64,000 nucleotides of DNA from CAVPCZ01 sp963702445 (GCA_963702445.1 CAVPCZ010000012.1:186001-250000); one strand, 5' to 3'. Shown: positions 51,374 through 61,376, numbered from the stretch's first letter. Translations and numbers: made by a program. Notes: generated by a model from the letters alone, not told the origin.

Positions 51374-53137
51374 ATGACAGAAACCCAGCGACCGACGGAA
51401 GAACAGATCCTGAAGGGCATCGCCGCCGCCCCGGGCATTGCCATCGGTGCGGCGTACCTGTACACCAAACACATCCCCCGCGTGCAGGCAAGGACCATTG
51501 CACCGGAAGAAGTCCCGGCGGAAATCGAGCGCCTGCACACGGCAAACGCACGCTCCGAGAAGGAACTCCGGAAAATTCTCGCGTTCGCCGAACAGAAGCT
51601 CGGATCGGAGAGCGCGACCATCTTTGAAGCCCAGATCATGATCCTCTCGGATGCGATTCTGATGGGCACCATCGAAGCGCGCATCAGGGGCGAACTGACC
51701 AATGCCGAAGCCGTGGTCTCCGACGAGATCAGCAAATACAAGCATCTGATGCTCGCCGCGCAGGACGATTACATGCACGAACGGGCGCACGACGTGGACG
51801 ACGTGATGAACCGGATCATCCGGAACATCCAGGATCAGAGACTGTACTCGCGTCTCGACGGGGCCTCCATTATCATCTCCGAAACCCTGGCCCCGGCAGA
51901 CACGGTCGTCTTCAGCCGGAACCAGGTTCTCGGTTATGCCACGGACCTCGGCGGGGTGACATCGCACGCCGCGCTGCTCTCCCGCTCTCTCAAGATTCCC
52001 GCCGTCGTCGGCCTGCGGAGTGCGACGAAACAGATCCAGACGGGCGACCTGATTGCGATCGACGGCTATGCGGGCACGGTGATCTTCAACCCGTCGCCCG
52101 AAACCCTGCGAGTCCTGGAGGAAAAGGCGGAGAGGTTCCGTCAGTTTGAGCTGCGTCTGACGGGGATCGCGGGCCTGCCCGCCGAGACGCTCGACCATAA
52201 ACGGATCGAACTCTCTTCGAACATCGAATTCGAGGAGGAGATTGAATTTGCGAAGGAAAGGGGGTCGGAGGGCATCGGCCTCTTTCGCACGGAGGGCCAG
52301 CTGATCGGCCGGCCGGACTATCCGAGCGAGGAAGAACAGGCCGCGCTCTACACGCACATCGCCGACACCGTGTTCCCGCATCCGGTGATCTTCCGGACGT
52401 TCGACGTCGGCGGTGACAAGCTCACTCCGGACGCCCACCATGAGGAAAATCCGTTCCTGGGATGGCGGGGGATCCGCGTCCTGCTCGATCGCCCGGAGAT
52501 TTTCCTCAATCAGCTCCGTGCCGTCCTCCGGGCGAGCACGCGGCGTAATGTGCGCATCATGTTCCCCATGGTCGCCACGCTGAGCGAGGTACAGAAGGCC
52601 CGGACGTTTTTCCGCCAGGCCCAGGAGGAGTTGCGCCGGCTCGGCATACCGTTTGACCAGAAAATGAAGATCGGGGTCATGATCGAAGTCCCCGCCGCCG
52701 CACTGGTCGCCGAACAGATCGCGGCAGAAGTGGATTTCCTGAGCATCGGGACCAATGATCTCATCCAGTACCTGATGGCGGTCGACCGCGGCAACGATTC
52801 GGTCGCACCGCTCTTTCAGCCGTTCAACCCGGCCGTACTCCGCACCATCAAACACATCATTGATGCGGCGCACAAACGGGGCATCCAGGCGGGGATGTGC
52901 GGCGAGATGGCCGGCGATCCGCTCGCCACGGTGCTGCTTGTGGGCATGGGGCTGGATGAATTCAGCGTCGTGCCGCCCGTCCTGCCCGAAATCAAAAAGA
53001 TCATCCGCTCCATCAAGGCCAAGGATGCCCGGCGGGTCGCCGACAAAGTGCTGGGGATGCACTATGAGGCCGAGATCCGGGAGTACCTCTCCACGATCAC
53101 AAAAGACAAAGTGCCCGAGATACCCTTCGAAGACTGA
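51374..53137 (+). CDS. ptsI: phosphoenolpyruvate-protein phosphotransferase (enzyme I)
   Basis: This protein of about 587 residues autophosphorylates from PEP and then phosphorylates HPr. Visible are KGIAAAPGIAIGAAYLYTK, the phospho-His loop GGVTSHAALLSRSLKIPAVVG, SEGIGLFRTEGQLIGR, TFDVGGDKL, SIGTNDLIQYLMAVDRGN and the active Cys in GMCGEMAGDP. The ATG at 51374 follows the HPr stop by one base (TGACATG), the same spacing used between the oxidoreductase alpha and beta genes. An in-frame ATG at 51362 is possible. Confidence 0.97.
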   Translation: MTETQRPTEEQILKGIAAAPGIAIGAAYLYTKHIPRVQARTIAPEEVPAEIERLHTANARSEKELRKILAFAEQKLGSESATIFEAQIMILSDAILMGTIEARIRGELTNAEAVVSDEISKYKHLMLAAQDDYMHERAHDVDDVMNRIIRNIQDQRLYSRLDGASIIISETLAPADTVVFSRNQVLGYATDLGGVTSHAALLSRSLKIPAVVGLRSATKQIQTGDLIAIDGYAGTVIFNPSPETLRVLEEKAERFRQFELRLTGIAGLPAETLDHKRIELSSNIEFEEEIEFAKERGSEGIGLFRTEGQLIGRPDYPSEEEQAALYTHIADTVFPHPVIFRTFDVGGDKLTPDAHHEENPFLGWRGIRVLLDRPEIFLNQLRAVLRASTRRNVRIMFPMVATLSEVQKARTFFRQAQEELRRLGIPFDQKMKIGVMIEVPAAALVAEQIAAEVDFLSIGTNDLIQYLMAVDRGNDSVAPLFQPFNPAVLRTIKHIIDAAHKRGIQAGMCGEMAGDPLATVLLVGMGLDEFSVVPPVLPEIKKIIRSIKAKDARRVADKVLGMHYEAEIREYLSTITKDKVPEIPFED

Positions 53138-53160
53138 CCGCCACATCACCAGGACAAGGA

Positions 53161-54216
53161 ATGCCCATGACGCCCGAAGACATCAGCCGCATCGACCGTT
53201 CCAACATGTTCTCCCTCCTCCGGGATTTTCCCGCACAGGCGCGTGAGGCGCTGATCATCGGCACCAACGCCGACATCCGGCTGCGCACAGCGGGAATCCG
53301 TCATATCGTGGTGTGCGGCCTTGGCGGCTCGGCGATCGGCGGCGATCTGCTGCGCAGCTATCTCGCAACGGACCTGCGCATCCCCTTTTCCGTCAACCGC
53401 ATGTATACGCTGCCGAAGTATGTGGGCCCGGACACGCTTGTGATCATCTCCAGCTACTCCGGAAACACGGAAGAAACCAATGCGGCCCACCGGGAAGCGC
53501 TGAAGCGCAAGGCGAAGATCCTGTGCATCTCTTCCAACGGCGCAACGGAAAAACTCGCCTCACGCGCACATTCACCGTTCATCAAGATCCCGGGGGGCCT
53601 CCCGCCGCGCGCCGCCCTTGCGTACTCCTTCTTCCCGCTTCTGCTCACCCTGACGCGGCTCGGGTTCATCAAGAACAAGCAGAAAGAGATCAAAGAGACC
53701 CTTGCCCTTCTCGACGCAAAGGCAGGCCTGTACACTTCGTCCGATCAAACAGCCAACCCCGCATACCTTCTGGCCGAACGCCTGAAGCACCGGATCATTA
53801 TCTGCTATTCCTCCACCGAACGTTTTGACACCGTCAACACCCGCTGGCGCGGGCAGATCGCGGAAAACGGCAAGAGCCTCGCCTTCGGGCATGTACTCCC
53901 CGAGATGAATCATAACGAACTCGTGGGATGGAAGGTCCTGGAACGGGAAATGCGCGAGATGCAGGTGATCTTCCTGCGCGACAGGGAGGATCATCCGCGC
54001 GTGCAGATGCGCATGGGGATCACCGGCGAAGTGCTCGCCCGATATACCGACCGCGTGACGGAGGTGTGGAGCGAAGGGGACGGACTTCTTGCACGCCTGT
54101 TCTCGCTGATCTACCTCGGCGACTGGGTGAGTTACTACCTCGCCATTCTTCACGGCGAAGACCCGACGCCCGTGGCGGTCATTGACTATCTGAAAACCTC
54201 CCTGGCACGGCAATGA
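53161..54216 (+). CDS. bifunctional phosphoglucose/phosphomannose isomerase
   Basis: This 351-residue SIS-domain enzyme resembles the archaeal/bacterial PGI/PMI family. It has VVCGLGGSAIGGDLLRSYL, ISSYSGNTEETNAAH, ARAHSPF-like (SRAHSPFIKIPGGLPPR) and PEMNHNELVGW with the catalytic Glu/His. It interconverts glucose-6-P or mannose-6-P with fructose-6-P. Translation may start at Met1 or Met3; AAGGA fits Met3 (53167) best. The gene follows ptsI by 23 bases and overlaps a tiny membrane ORF. Confidence 0.95.
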   Translation: MPMTPEDISRIDRSNMFSLLRDFPAQAREALIIGTNADIRLRTAGIRHIVVCGLGGSAIGGDLLRSYLATDLRIPFSVNRMYTLPKYVGPDTLVIISSYSGNTEETNAAHREALKRKAKILCISSNGATEKLASRAHSPFIKIPGGLPPRAALAYSFFPLLLTLTRLGFIKNKQKEIKETLALLDAKAGLYTSSDQTANPAYLLAERLKHRIIICYSSTERFDTVNTRWRGQIAENGKSLAFGHVLPEMNHNELVGWKVLEREMREMQVIFLRDREDHPRVQMRMGITGEVLARYTDRVTEVWSEGDGLLARLFSLIYLGDWVSYYLAILHGEDPTPVAVIDYLKTSLARQ

Positions 54217-54308
54217 TGCGCGAAAAGAAAATCGCCGTTGCGGTCGCCCTCGTCACCCTCGCCCTCATTCTTGCCGTCACGGTGTTCAGGAACGGGACTT
54301 CCTGGTAA
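54213..54308 (+). CDS. 31-residue single-pass membrane peptide (hypothetical)
   Basis: An open frame starting ATGATG at 54213 overlaps the PGI/PMI stop (ATGA) and ends at TAA 54306-54308. It encodes two Met, a basic stretch (REKK) and one hydrophobic helix (IAVAVALVTLALILAVTVF) followed by RNGTSW. The overlap and the positive-inside arrangement make it look real. It is too short to assign a function, and coding may be accidental. Confidence 0.45.
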   Translation: MMREKKIAVAVALVTLALILAVTVFRNGTSW

Positions 54309-54337
54309 GTAGTCTCCAATAGCCTCCGCTTGATGGG

Positions 54338-57176
54338 ATGGTGATGACGGGTCGCGCGGTCCGAATCCTCGTAGTCCTCGGTGCACTCCTGGCGTGTTCC
54401 GCCACGGTCCATGCCCAGTTTTTCTCCTTTGGCCGCAACAAGGTCCAGTACACGGCATTCGAGTGGCATGTCCTCAAAACCGAGCACTTCGATATCTATT
54501 ATTACACGGAGATGAAGGACCTGGCCGAACGCGGCGCGTTCTTCGCCGAAGAGGCCTACCGTCATCTCGAAACACGATTCAACCATTCGCTCAACACCCG
54601 CGTTCCGCTGATTCTCTACAGCTCCCCGCTGCACTTTCAACAGACCAATACGATCGGCGGGTTCATCCCCGAGGGCGTGGGGGGGTTCTTCGAATTCCTC
54701 AAAGGACGCGTCGTCATCCCTTCCGACGGTTCCACCGCGCAATTCCGCCACGTGATCCGGCACGAGCTGGTCCATGTGTTCATGCACAGCAAGGTCAGCC
54801 GTGTGCTCGGGGACCACAGGAAAACGCAGGACCGGTACCCCCCGCTCTGGTTTGTGGAAGGACTCGCCGAATTCTGGTCCACGGAGTGGGATGCCCAGGC
54901 CGAGATGGTCATGCGCGATGCCGTGATGAATGATATCGTCGTCGGTCTCGAAGACATGGGGCGTATCTACGGCTCGTTCCTCATGTACAAGGAAGGTCAG
55001 AACGTCCTCCAGCATATCGCCCGCCGGTACGGTGAAGAAAAAATCCTCCTGTTGCTCGAAAACTTCTGGAAGGAAGCCTCCTTCAGCGACGTTCTCAAGA
55101 TCACCATCGGGAAGAACTTCAAGGAATTCGACGAGGAATGGCTTTACGCGCTGAAAAAGGAATACTATCCCCTCCTTTCCCGCGCAGACGCGCCAAGCCA
55201 GGCCGCCCGCATGATCACCATGGAAGGATTCAACATGAAACCGGTGGTGTTTGAGCACGACACCACTTCCGACGTGTATTTCATAGGCAACCGCACGGGG
55301 TACACCGGTGTATACCGGAAATCGCTCAGGGAAAGAGACCCGGAGGCGCCCGCCACGAACATCATCCAGGGCGAACGGACTGACGAATTCGAAGCGTTCC
55401 ACCCGTTCCGGACCCGGATAGATATCTCCCGACTCGGGATCCTCGCCCTCTCCACCAAGAGCGGTGAGCACGATGCGTTGCACCTCTACGATATTGTGGA
55501 GAACGAGGTGGTGGAAACCTTCCGCTTTTCCCAGCTGGTGAGCATCGGCTCCACGAGCTGGGCTCCGGACGGCAAACGACTCGCCTTTTCTGCAATCGAC
55601 AAGGCGGGGAACAACGATCTGTACCTGCTCGACACCGAAACCCGGGAACTGAACCGGCTCACCAACGACTCCTATGACGACCGCGATCCTGCATGGTCGC
55701 CCGCAGGTGACCGGATCGCCTTCAGCTCCGATCGGACCCCGTACGGAAAAGACGGGATCTACAATCTGTTTCTGTACGATATCCCCTCGGGGAGGATTGA
55801 GTATCTGACCTTCGGCAAAGAGAACGCCGGATCACCCGCCTGGTCGCGCGACGGCAGGTTTCTCGCCTTTACTTCGGACGCCGGAGGCACGAATGATATC
55901 TGGATCATGGAGACAGGAACGAAACACCCCGGAGGGATGCGGACGATGACGCGCGTGACCAGTTTTGTCACCTCGGCGTTCGATCCGGCGTGGACATCCT
56001 CCGGTGATCTCGTGTTCACGGCCTTTGAGAAGTTCAGCTTCCGGCTCCAGGTCATCCCCAACGTGCTGGCCGTACGGGACACATCAACGGACATCCGGGT
56101 TGTGGATCTGTACGCAAAAGAGAAACCATGGGAACCGAAGAGCCTCGGAGGGATATCCGAACTCCAGAGGCTCCGCTACCGGGGAGAGTACAGCCTGGAT
56201 GTCGCACAGAGCGCAATCTCGACCGACCCGGTATTCGGGACATCCGGAGGAGCCTTCGTGGCGCTCAGTGACCTGCTGGGGGATGAGCAGTACTACTTCC
56301 TTCTCTATAATACCGCCCAGTCACAGGACGAGCTTCTGTCCAGCTTCAACATCGCCATTTCCCGGATTTCACTCGCCCGGCGGACAAGCTACGCATACGG
56401 CATTTACCGGTTTACGGGACGGCAGTATGACCTGACATCGCGGGAAGAGTATTACTACGAAAGGGTGTTCGGGGGCTATTTTGCCCTCAGTTATCCCCTC
56501 ACCAAGTTCCAGCGGATTGAAACCGGCATGAGCCTGAGCAATTCCAACCGGGAAGTTGACGGGACAATCGAAGAACGCAGGGCCCTCCTCCTGTCGAACT
56601 CGGTCGCCTTCACACACGACAATTCGCTCTGGGGGCCGAGCGGCCCCCTGGACGGCCGCCGGTTCAGTCTCACGCTTGCCTACACATCTGACATCCAGTA
56701 TTCCAACGTCAATTATTTTTCCATCATCGGCGACTACCGGAACTACCTCCGGCTCGGCCGGCGCAGCACATTCGCCTCCCGTTTCTGGGTTTTCTACAAT
56801 GACGGCAAGGAATCCCGGCGGTTTGTCATGGGCGGAAGCTGGGACCTCCGCGGGATTCGACCGGTGGAGCATCCGTGGCGAAAAACTCTGGCTGATGAGT
56901 CACGAACTGCGGTTTCCGTTCATCGACGAGCTGACCGTTCGCTTCCCGTTTATAGGATTGAGCTTTTTCGCGTTTCGCGGCGCGCTGTTCTTTGACGCCG
57001 GATCTGCATGGGATGATGCCTACCGGGAAACTCTGGGCAGCGTCGGCGGCGGGCTGCGGCTGAACCTGGGAGGCTATCTGGTCCTCCGGTACGATGTCGG
57101 CAAGCGGATTGAAAACAATTTCAACCGCTTCCAGAGCGGCATTTTCCACCAGTTCTTCTTCGGATGGGACTTTTGA
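54338..57176 (+). CDS. metallopeptidase-like / TolB propeller / Omp85-type barrel fusion, with apparent frameshift
   Basis: A signal peptide (ILVVLGALLACSATVHA) is followed by a gluzincin-like domain with HELVH (residues 142-146) and a third-ligand Glu in WFVEGLAEFW. A TolB/PD40 propeller spans about 240-600 (WAPDGKRLAFSA, WSPAGDRIAFSSDR, WSRDGRFLAFTSD). The last 300 residues are a BamA/TamA-like barrel. In the first frame the product runs to 56995, but after GGSWDLRG the sequence becomes nonsense. Dropping one G of 56852-56854 continues as GFDRWSIRGEKLWLMSHELR through to FFGWDF at 57176, a normal Omp85 ending. So one base is extra, real or artefactual. Function is unknown; it may be an outer-membrane assembly or surface protease. 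Confidence 0.85.
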
Positions 57177-58327
57177 GAACCCGGACGTGCATAACCGCAA
57201 TTCTTCTCGTCGCAACGGCGATCACCGGATGCGGCGGCCTCCGCCTTTCTACGCCGCTGCGCGTCCGCGAGGGAGACTTCTTCATGTACGGCCGATCCCG
57301 GGAGCGTATGAATCGTCTCCCTGGCCTGATCGCCCCGCCCCTCACGCTGGAATGGACGCAGGACCTGACCGCCGGCATCGGGGACGGATCCCCGGTCCTC
57401 GTGGACAGCGTTCTTTTCGTCGGAAATCTGCGTGGTGAGCTCTACGCCCTCAACGCCCGCACGGGCACACGGATGGGGTGGATCTCACTCGGGAACGCCA
57501 TCCAGGGAACCCCGCTCATCGACGGCAACCTGGCTATCGTGGCCCTTTCCGGACCGCGTGAAGCGCTGGTGGCCTATGATCTCCTCGAGGGAAGAGTGCG
57601 TTGGAAGCAAATACTGGGAGACATGCAGGTGTCGCCGCTGTTGATTGACACACGGGTGTACACGGCAAACACCTCCGGAACCTTCTTCTGCGTCGAACGC
57701 GCGACCGGTGAGGTACGATGGACGTTTGACCTCCCCGGCAACACGACGCTGAAAGGCATCCGGTCCACACCGGCAGGAACCGACAGCGGCGTCGTGTTCG
57801 GCGCGGATGATGGAGCCGTGTATCATCTGGATGCGGTGACAGGAAAGCTCCGATGGCGGATCGCGGGCAATGCGGCGATCCAGGCACCGGTCGTGATTTC
57901 CCGGAACACCGCCTTCGTGACCACACTCCGCGGCACCATCATGGCCATGGATATCACCTCCGGCACAGTCCGCTGGACAGGCGAAACCGGCCATCCGGTT
58001 TTCGGACCGCTTGTCGTCGATTCCATCCGTGCAGTGGTGGGCACCACGGGGGGACGGGTACTTGCGTTCAACAGCAGCTCGGGCGCGCTGCTCTGGTCGT
58101 GCGACCTCCAATCGCCGGTCAACTCCGGGCTGCTGGGAAGCGATTCCGTGTTGTACGTCGGCACGCTCAAGAAGGAACTGGTGGCCCTGCGTGCCGTTGA
58201 CGGGATGGTGCTCTGGCGGGATGCAGTCCCGGGCAGGATCAAGACCACACCTGTCAGCGGAATCCGCCGGATCTTCGTGGCTACGGATGAGCGTTTGATA
58301 CTCTCCTACCGGGAGAGCGGACAATGA
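57164..58327 (+). CDS. PQQ-like beta-propeller lipoprotein (BamB-like)
   Basis: This 387-residue lipoprotein (AILLVATAITGC lipobox) has repeated propeller blades such as LYALNARTGTRMGWIS, VAYDLLEGRVRWKQ, YHLDAVTGKLRWRI, MAMDITSGTVRWTG and LAFNSSSGALLWS. These are the pattern of outer-membrane assembly factor BamB and of PQQ-type propellers. It overlaps the end of the upstream Omp85-like barrel gene by 13 bases. That supports a BamA-BamB-like partnership in outer-membrane protein insertion. It is coupled to the PEGA gene downstream by ATGA. Confidence 0.9.
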   Translation: MGLLRTRTCITAILLVATAITGCGGLRLSTPLRVREGDFFMYGRSRERMNRLPGLIAPPLTLEWTQDLTAGIGDGSPVLVDSVLFVGNLRGELYALNARTGTRMGWISLGNAIQGTPLIDGNLAIVALSGPREALVAYDLLEGRVRWKQILGDMQVSPLLIDTRVYTANTSGTFFCVERATGEVRWTFDLPGNTTLKGIRSTPAGTDSGVVFGADDGAVYHLDAVTGKLRWRIAGNAAIQAPVVISRNTAFVTTLRGTIMAMDITSGTVRWTGETGHPVFGPLVVDSIRAVVGTTGGRVLAFNSSSGALLWSCDLQSPVNSGLLGSDSVLYVGTLKKELVALRAVDGMVLWRDAVPGRIKTTPVSGIRRIFVATDERLILSYRESGQ

Positions 58328-59100
58328 CCGTGAGGGCGATCATCGTGGCGCTGCTGTTTGCGGCGGGCGCGGGTCATGCCCGGCAGGACGTTGCAGCCGG
58401 CAGGCTGGAAATCCGCTCCGACGTGGACAGTGCGCTCGTCGTGATTGACGGCACGTTCGTCGGCCGGACGCCTTATGTGACGGATTCACTCCCGCCGGGC
58501 GTGTACCGGATACGCGTGCTTCATCCGGACATCACCGGCTGGCTGGCCGCGGTCGTCACAGACACTGTCCGGATCTCCGCCGGGGAATCACGAACGCTCC
58601 TGTTCCCTCTCCGGCCCCACCTGCAGGTCTACTCCTCACCCGGGGAAGCGGGTGTGTACACCAACGGTGCTCTGGCCGGTCTCACGCCGTTGCTCATGAG
58701 CCCGGAACGTCTGTCGGATGACTCCCTGCTGATATTGAAAAAAGCAGGATATGCGGATGCGCAGGTGGACCCGCGGGACGCGGTTGAGGGCATACTCAGG
58801 GTCCCGCTCATCCCCGACAGGAACGCACTCCCTGCAGGAATCTCGCCGTTTTTGCCGGAAACGGGCGGTCTTGACTCGCGGGCGACCCGGCTCTACATGA
58901 GCGCGGCCGCAACGATCGTCTCGGGCGTTTTTGCCGCCTATTTCAAAACCCTCGCAGACGACCGGCAGCTGCAATACCTGAAGACGGGTGATGCGTCGAT
59001 GCTGGTCCAGCGCCACCGGTATGACATCTCCGCGGCGATCGCGCTCCTGACAGCCCAGGCCACCTTCGTTCTTTTCTCTTACCTGCTCCTCGGGGACTGA
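58324..59100 (+). CDS. PEGA-domain protein with C-terminal membrane helix
   Basis: This 258-residue protein has a signal peptide (TVRAIIVALLFAAGAGHA) and two PEGA-like beta domains: LVVIDGTFVGRTPYVTDSLP with PPGVYRIRVLHPD, and VYTNGALAGLTPLLM. A hydrophobic C-terminal segment follows (IALLTAQATFVLFSYLLL). PEGA domains often bind cell-surface polymers or mediate protein contacts. The start overlaps the stop of the BamB-like lipoprotein. A supporting role in envelope assembly is inferred. Confidence 0.82.
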   Translation: MTVRAIIVALLFAAGAGHARQDVAAGRLEIRSDVDSALVVIDGTFVGRTPYVTDSLPPGVYRIRVLHPDITGWLAAVVTDTVRISAGESRTLLFPLRPHLQVYSSPGEAGVYTNGALAGLTPLLMSPERLSDDSLLILKKAGYADAQVDPRDAVEGILRVPLIPDRNALPAGISPFLPETGGLDSRATRLYMSAAATIVSGVFAAYFKTLADDRQLQYLKTGDASMLVQRHRYDISAAIALLTAQATFVLFSYLLLGD

Positions 59101-59143
59101 TCCGGTTCGTGCGGCGCCCGGATGTGCCGTACATTCCCGCACC

Positions 59144-59172
59144 TTGACTTTCATGCCGGGGGAGTCTATATT
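59144..59172 (+). promoter_or_regulatory. strong sigma-70-type promoter of the Crp/Fnr regulator gene
   Basis: TTGACT (59144-59149) and TATATT (59167-59172) are separated by 17 bases, one of the best matches in the window. Transcription is expected near 59179, about 50 bases before the ATG at 59230. Confidence 0.65.
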
Positions 59173-59229
59173 TCTGTATTACGAGCTATTGTCTCGCCAT
59201 AACGGTAAACACACAATGCGGCCTTGTCG

Positions 59230-59913
59230 ATGAAGGACGACCTGGAATTCCTGAAGAACGTCCCGATCCTCAGCGATCTTGAGCCGATGGATCTTGAAAC
59301 CATCGCGAAAGTCGGGGTTCGCAAGAAATACAAAAAGGGGAGCATTATTCTGCTGGAGGAAGAGGCGGGAGCGGCCCTTTTTGTGATCGTCACGGGCAAG
59401 GTGAAAATTGTGCGGATGGATGACGACGGACGGGAAGTGATTCTCTCCATCCTCGGGGAAAGCGATTTCTTCGGAGAGATGGCGATACTGGATGGGCTCG
59501 CGCGTTCGGCCAGTGTTGTCGCCACCACCAAATCCGAACTCTTCATGATTCACCGGCGGGACTTTCTGAAGCTTCTGCACGATTTCCCCTCGGTGGCCAT
59601 CGCCCTCCTCAAAGAACTCACCCTGCGCCTGCGTAAGGCGGACGCCATGATCAAGAGCCTCTCGCTGAAAGATGCGGCGGGGCGTGTCTCGAACGTTGTC
59701 CTGCAGCTTGCAGACGATATCGGCAAGATCCGCAAGGGGCGTGTGGAAATCGATGAGCTCCCCCTGCAGCAGGACCTTGCCAATATGGCGGGGACATCGC
59801 GCGAGACGATTTCACGGATGATTCACTCGTTTATTCGCGAAGGACATATCGAAATTGAGAGGGGGAAGTTGATCATTAACGATTATGAGAAGTTCAAAAG
59901 CAGGTACCTGTAA
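59230..59913 (+). CDS. Crp/Fnr-family transcriptional regulator
   Basis: This 227-residue protein has a cyclic-nucleotide-binding-type beta-roll (VPILSDLEPMDLETIAKVG, GDFFGEMA-like ESDFFGEMAILDGLARSAS), a dimer helix and a C-terminal winged helix with LQQDLANMAGTSRETISRMI. The FGEMAILDGLARSAS phosphate-binding cassette is well kept, so a nucleotide effector is plausible. No Cys cluster for an Fnr iron-sulfur sensor is present. The ATG at 59230 is preferred over a TTG two codons earlier. Its targets are not identifiable here. Confidence 0.95.
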   Translation: MKDDLEFLKNVPILSDLEPMDLETIAKVGVRKKYKKGSIILLEEEAGAALFVIVTGKVKIVRMDDDGREVILSILGESDFFGEMAILDGLARSASVVATTKSELFMIHRRDFLKLLHDFPSVAIALLKELTLRLRKADAMIKSLSLKDAAGRVSNVVLQLADDIGKIRKGRVEIDELPLQQDLANMAGTSRETISRMIHSFIREGHIEIERGKLIINDYEKFKSRYL

Positions 59914-59948
59914 GCCTTTCTCCGTTCTTTTACCTCCCGACGCGGTGT

Positions 59949-60776
59949 ATGGATGAGCGGGCTGATCTGCACATCCACACCACCTACTCCGACGGCGCGT
60001 TTTCTGCCGGGGCGGTTGTCGCTCGCGCGCGACAGGCAGGTTTAACCTGCATCGCCATTACCGACCACGATCATGTCGGTGCGATCGGCGAAGCCAGGGC
60101 AGCAGGCACGCAGCTGGGCATTGAAGTGATTGCGGGGGTCGAACTCAGCACAACCCTTGCACAGCACGATGTGCACCTCCTCGGGTATTTCCTCGACCCG
60201 GCCTACCCGCCCCTGCAGGAGTATCTTGCATCCATGCGCGCTGAACGAATGCGACGTGCGAAGCGGATGGTGGAGAAGCTGAACGGGATGTCTGTGCCGC
60301 TGACCATGCACGCTGTTCTGCACCAGGCGGGTGGTGCCGCGGTGGGGCGTCCCCATATCGCCACCGCGCTCGCCGCAGCCGGACTGACGGAATCGTACCA
60401 CGAGGCGTTTTCCCGGTACATCGGCTTTGGCCGGCCGGCCTACGAAGAGAAACTGACGATGGCGCCACGGGAGGCAATCCGGCTGATCGCCGAGTCGGGC
60501 GGGGTTTCCTGCATCGCCCATCCCGGCGCCACGGTGCCGGATACACTGTTGCGCGAGTTGATTCATGCCGGCGTGGACGGCATCGAGATCGTCCATCCAT
60601 CACACACGCCCGGGCAGACCGCATATTACCGGGCCATCGCCGAAGCGTACTTCCTCCTGACATGCGGCGGATCGGACTTTCACGGCGGCGGCAGGAGCGA
60701 TGAGGAAGCCCTGGGGAGGTACGCGATTCCCCTGGATGATGTGAGAACCATAGAACGGCGGGCAAAGCAACGCTGA
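59949..60776 (+). CDS. PHP-domain phosphoesterase (RNase AM/YciV-like)
   Basis: This 275-residue protein has the PHP metal motifs ADLHIHTTYSDGAF, AITDHDHVGAIGEA, GVELSTT, VGRPHIATAL and SCIAHPGA, and ends with GGSDFHGGG. The family includes 3',5'-nucleoside bisphosphate phosphatases and 5'-to-3' RNases (RNase AM). It follows the regulator gene by 35 bases. The substrate is inferred from the family only. Confidence 0.9.
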   Translation: MDERADLHIHTTYSDGAFSAGAVVARARQAGLTCIAITDHDHVGAIGEARAAGTQLGIEVIAGVELSTTLAQHDVHLLGYFLDPAYPPLQEYLASMRAERMRRAKRMVEKLNGMSVPLTMHAVLHQAGGAAVGRPHIATALAAAGLTESYHEAFSRYIGFGRPAYEEKLTMAPREAIRLIAESGGVSCIAHPGATVPDTLLRELIHAGVDGIEIVHPSHTPGQTAYYRAIAEAYFLLTCGGSDFHGGGRSDEEALGRYAIPLDDVRTIERRAKQR

Positions 60777-60878
60777 ACCGCCACAAATCGCCGCAGGCAA
60801 CCGGCCCGGCACGCCGCCGGAGCACACCGGTGCTCGGAAACGGTAGTGCCGGGACGGCTCACAGAAGGAGCTCCACGC

Positions 60879-61349
60879 ATGAAGACTGTTCAGGGAACCC
60901 TGAGCGCGGCCGGGCGCACGTTCGGCATTGTTGTCAGCCGGTTTAACAGCCTCGCCACCACTCAGCTGCTCGATGGCGCCGTGGACTGTCTGTTGCGTCA
61001 CGGCGGAACGGATGACGCTCTCACCGTTGTCTATGTGCCGGGTGCATTTGAACTCCCCCAGGCCGCACTGCAGCTGGCACATGCCGGCCGTGTCGATGCA
61101 ATCATCTGCCTGGGCTGCGTGATCCGCGGTGCCACACCGCACTTCGACTACATCGCCGGCGAAGTAACGCGCGGTGTCGGTGCGGTTGCCCTTCAGACAG
61201 GTGTTCCCATGACCTTCGGTGTCCTTACCACCGACAGCCTGGAGCAGGCCCTCGAACGGGCCGGCGCAAAGGGGGGCAACAAAGGATGGGATGCCGCCAT
61301 GAGCGCCATGGAACTTCTCCACGTCTGCACACAACTTAAAACCAGGTAG
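60879..61349 (+). CDS. ribH: 6,7-dimethyl-8-ribityllumazine synthase
   Basis: This 156-residue enzyme has VVSRFNSLATTQLLDGAVDCL, VPGAFELPQAALQLA, CLGCVIRGATPHFDYIAGEV and PMTFGVLTTDSLEQALERAG, the full lumazine synthase pattern. It forms the riboflavin precursor. AAGGAG lies nine bases before the ATG. The 102-base gap upstream holds no recognisable FMN riboswitch. Flavin supply fits the many flavoproteins here. Confidence 0.97.
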   Translation: MKTVQGTLSAAGRTFGIVVSRFNSLATTQLLDGAVDCLLRHGGTDDALTVVYVPGAFELPQAALQLAHAGRVDAIICLGCVIRGATPHFDYIAGEVTRGVGAVALQTGVPMTFGVLTTDSLEQALERAGAKGGNKGWDAAMSAMELLHVCTQLKTR

Positions 61350-61376
61350 GAAGAAGAAGCGAGGGCGGAGAAGAGG

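Noticed and set aside
60777..60878. FMN riboswitch before ribH
   Set aside because: The gap is about 100 bases and I could not find the conserved RFN elements.
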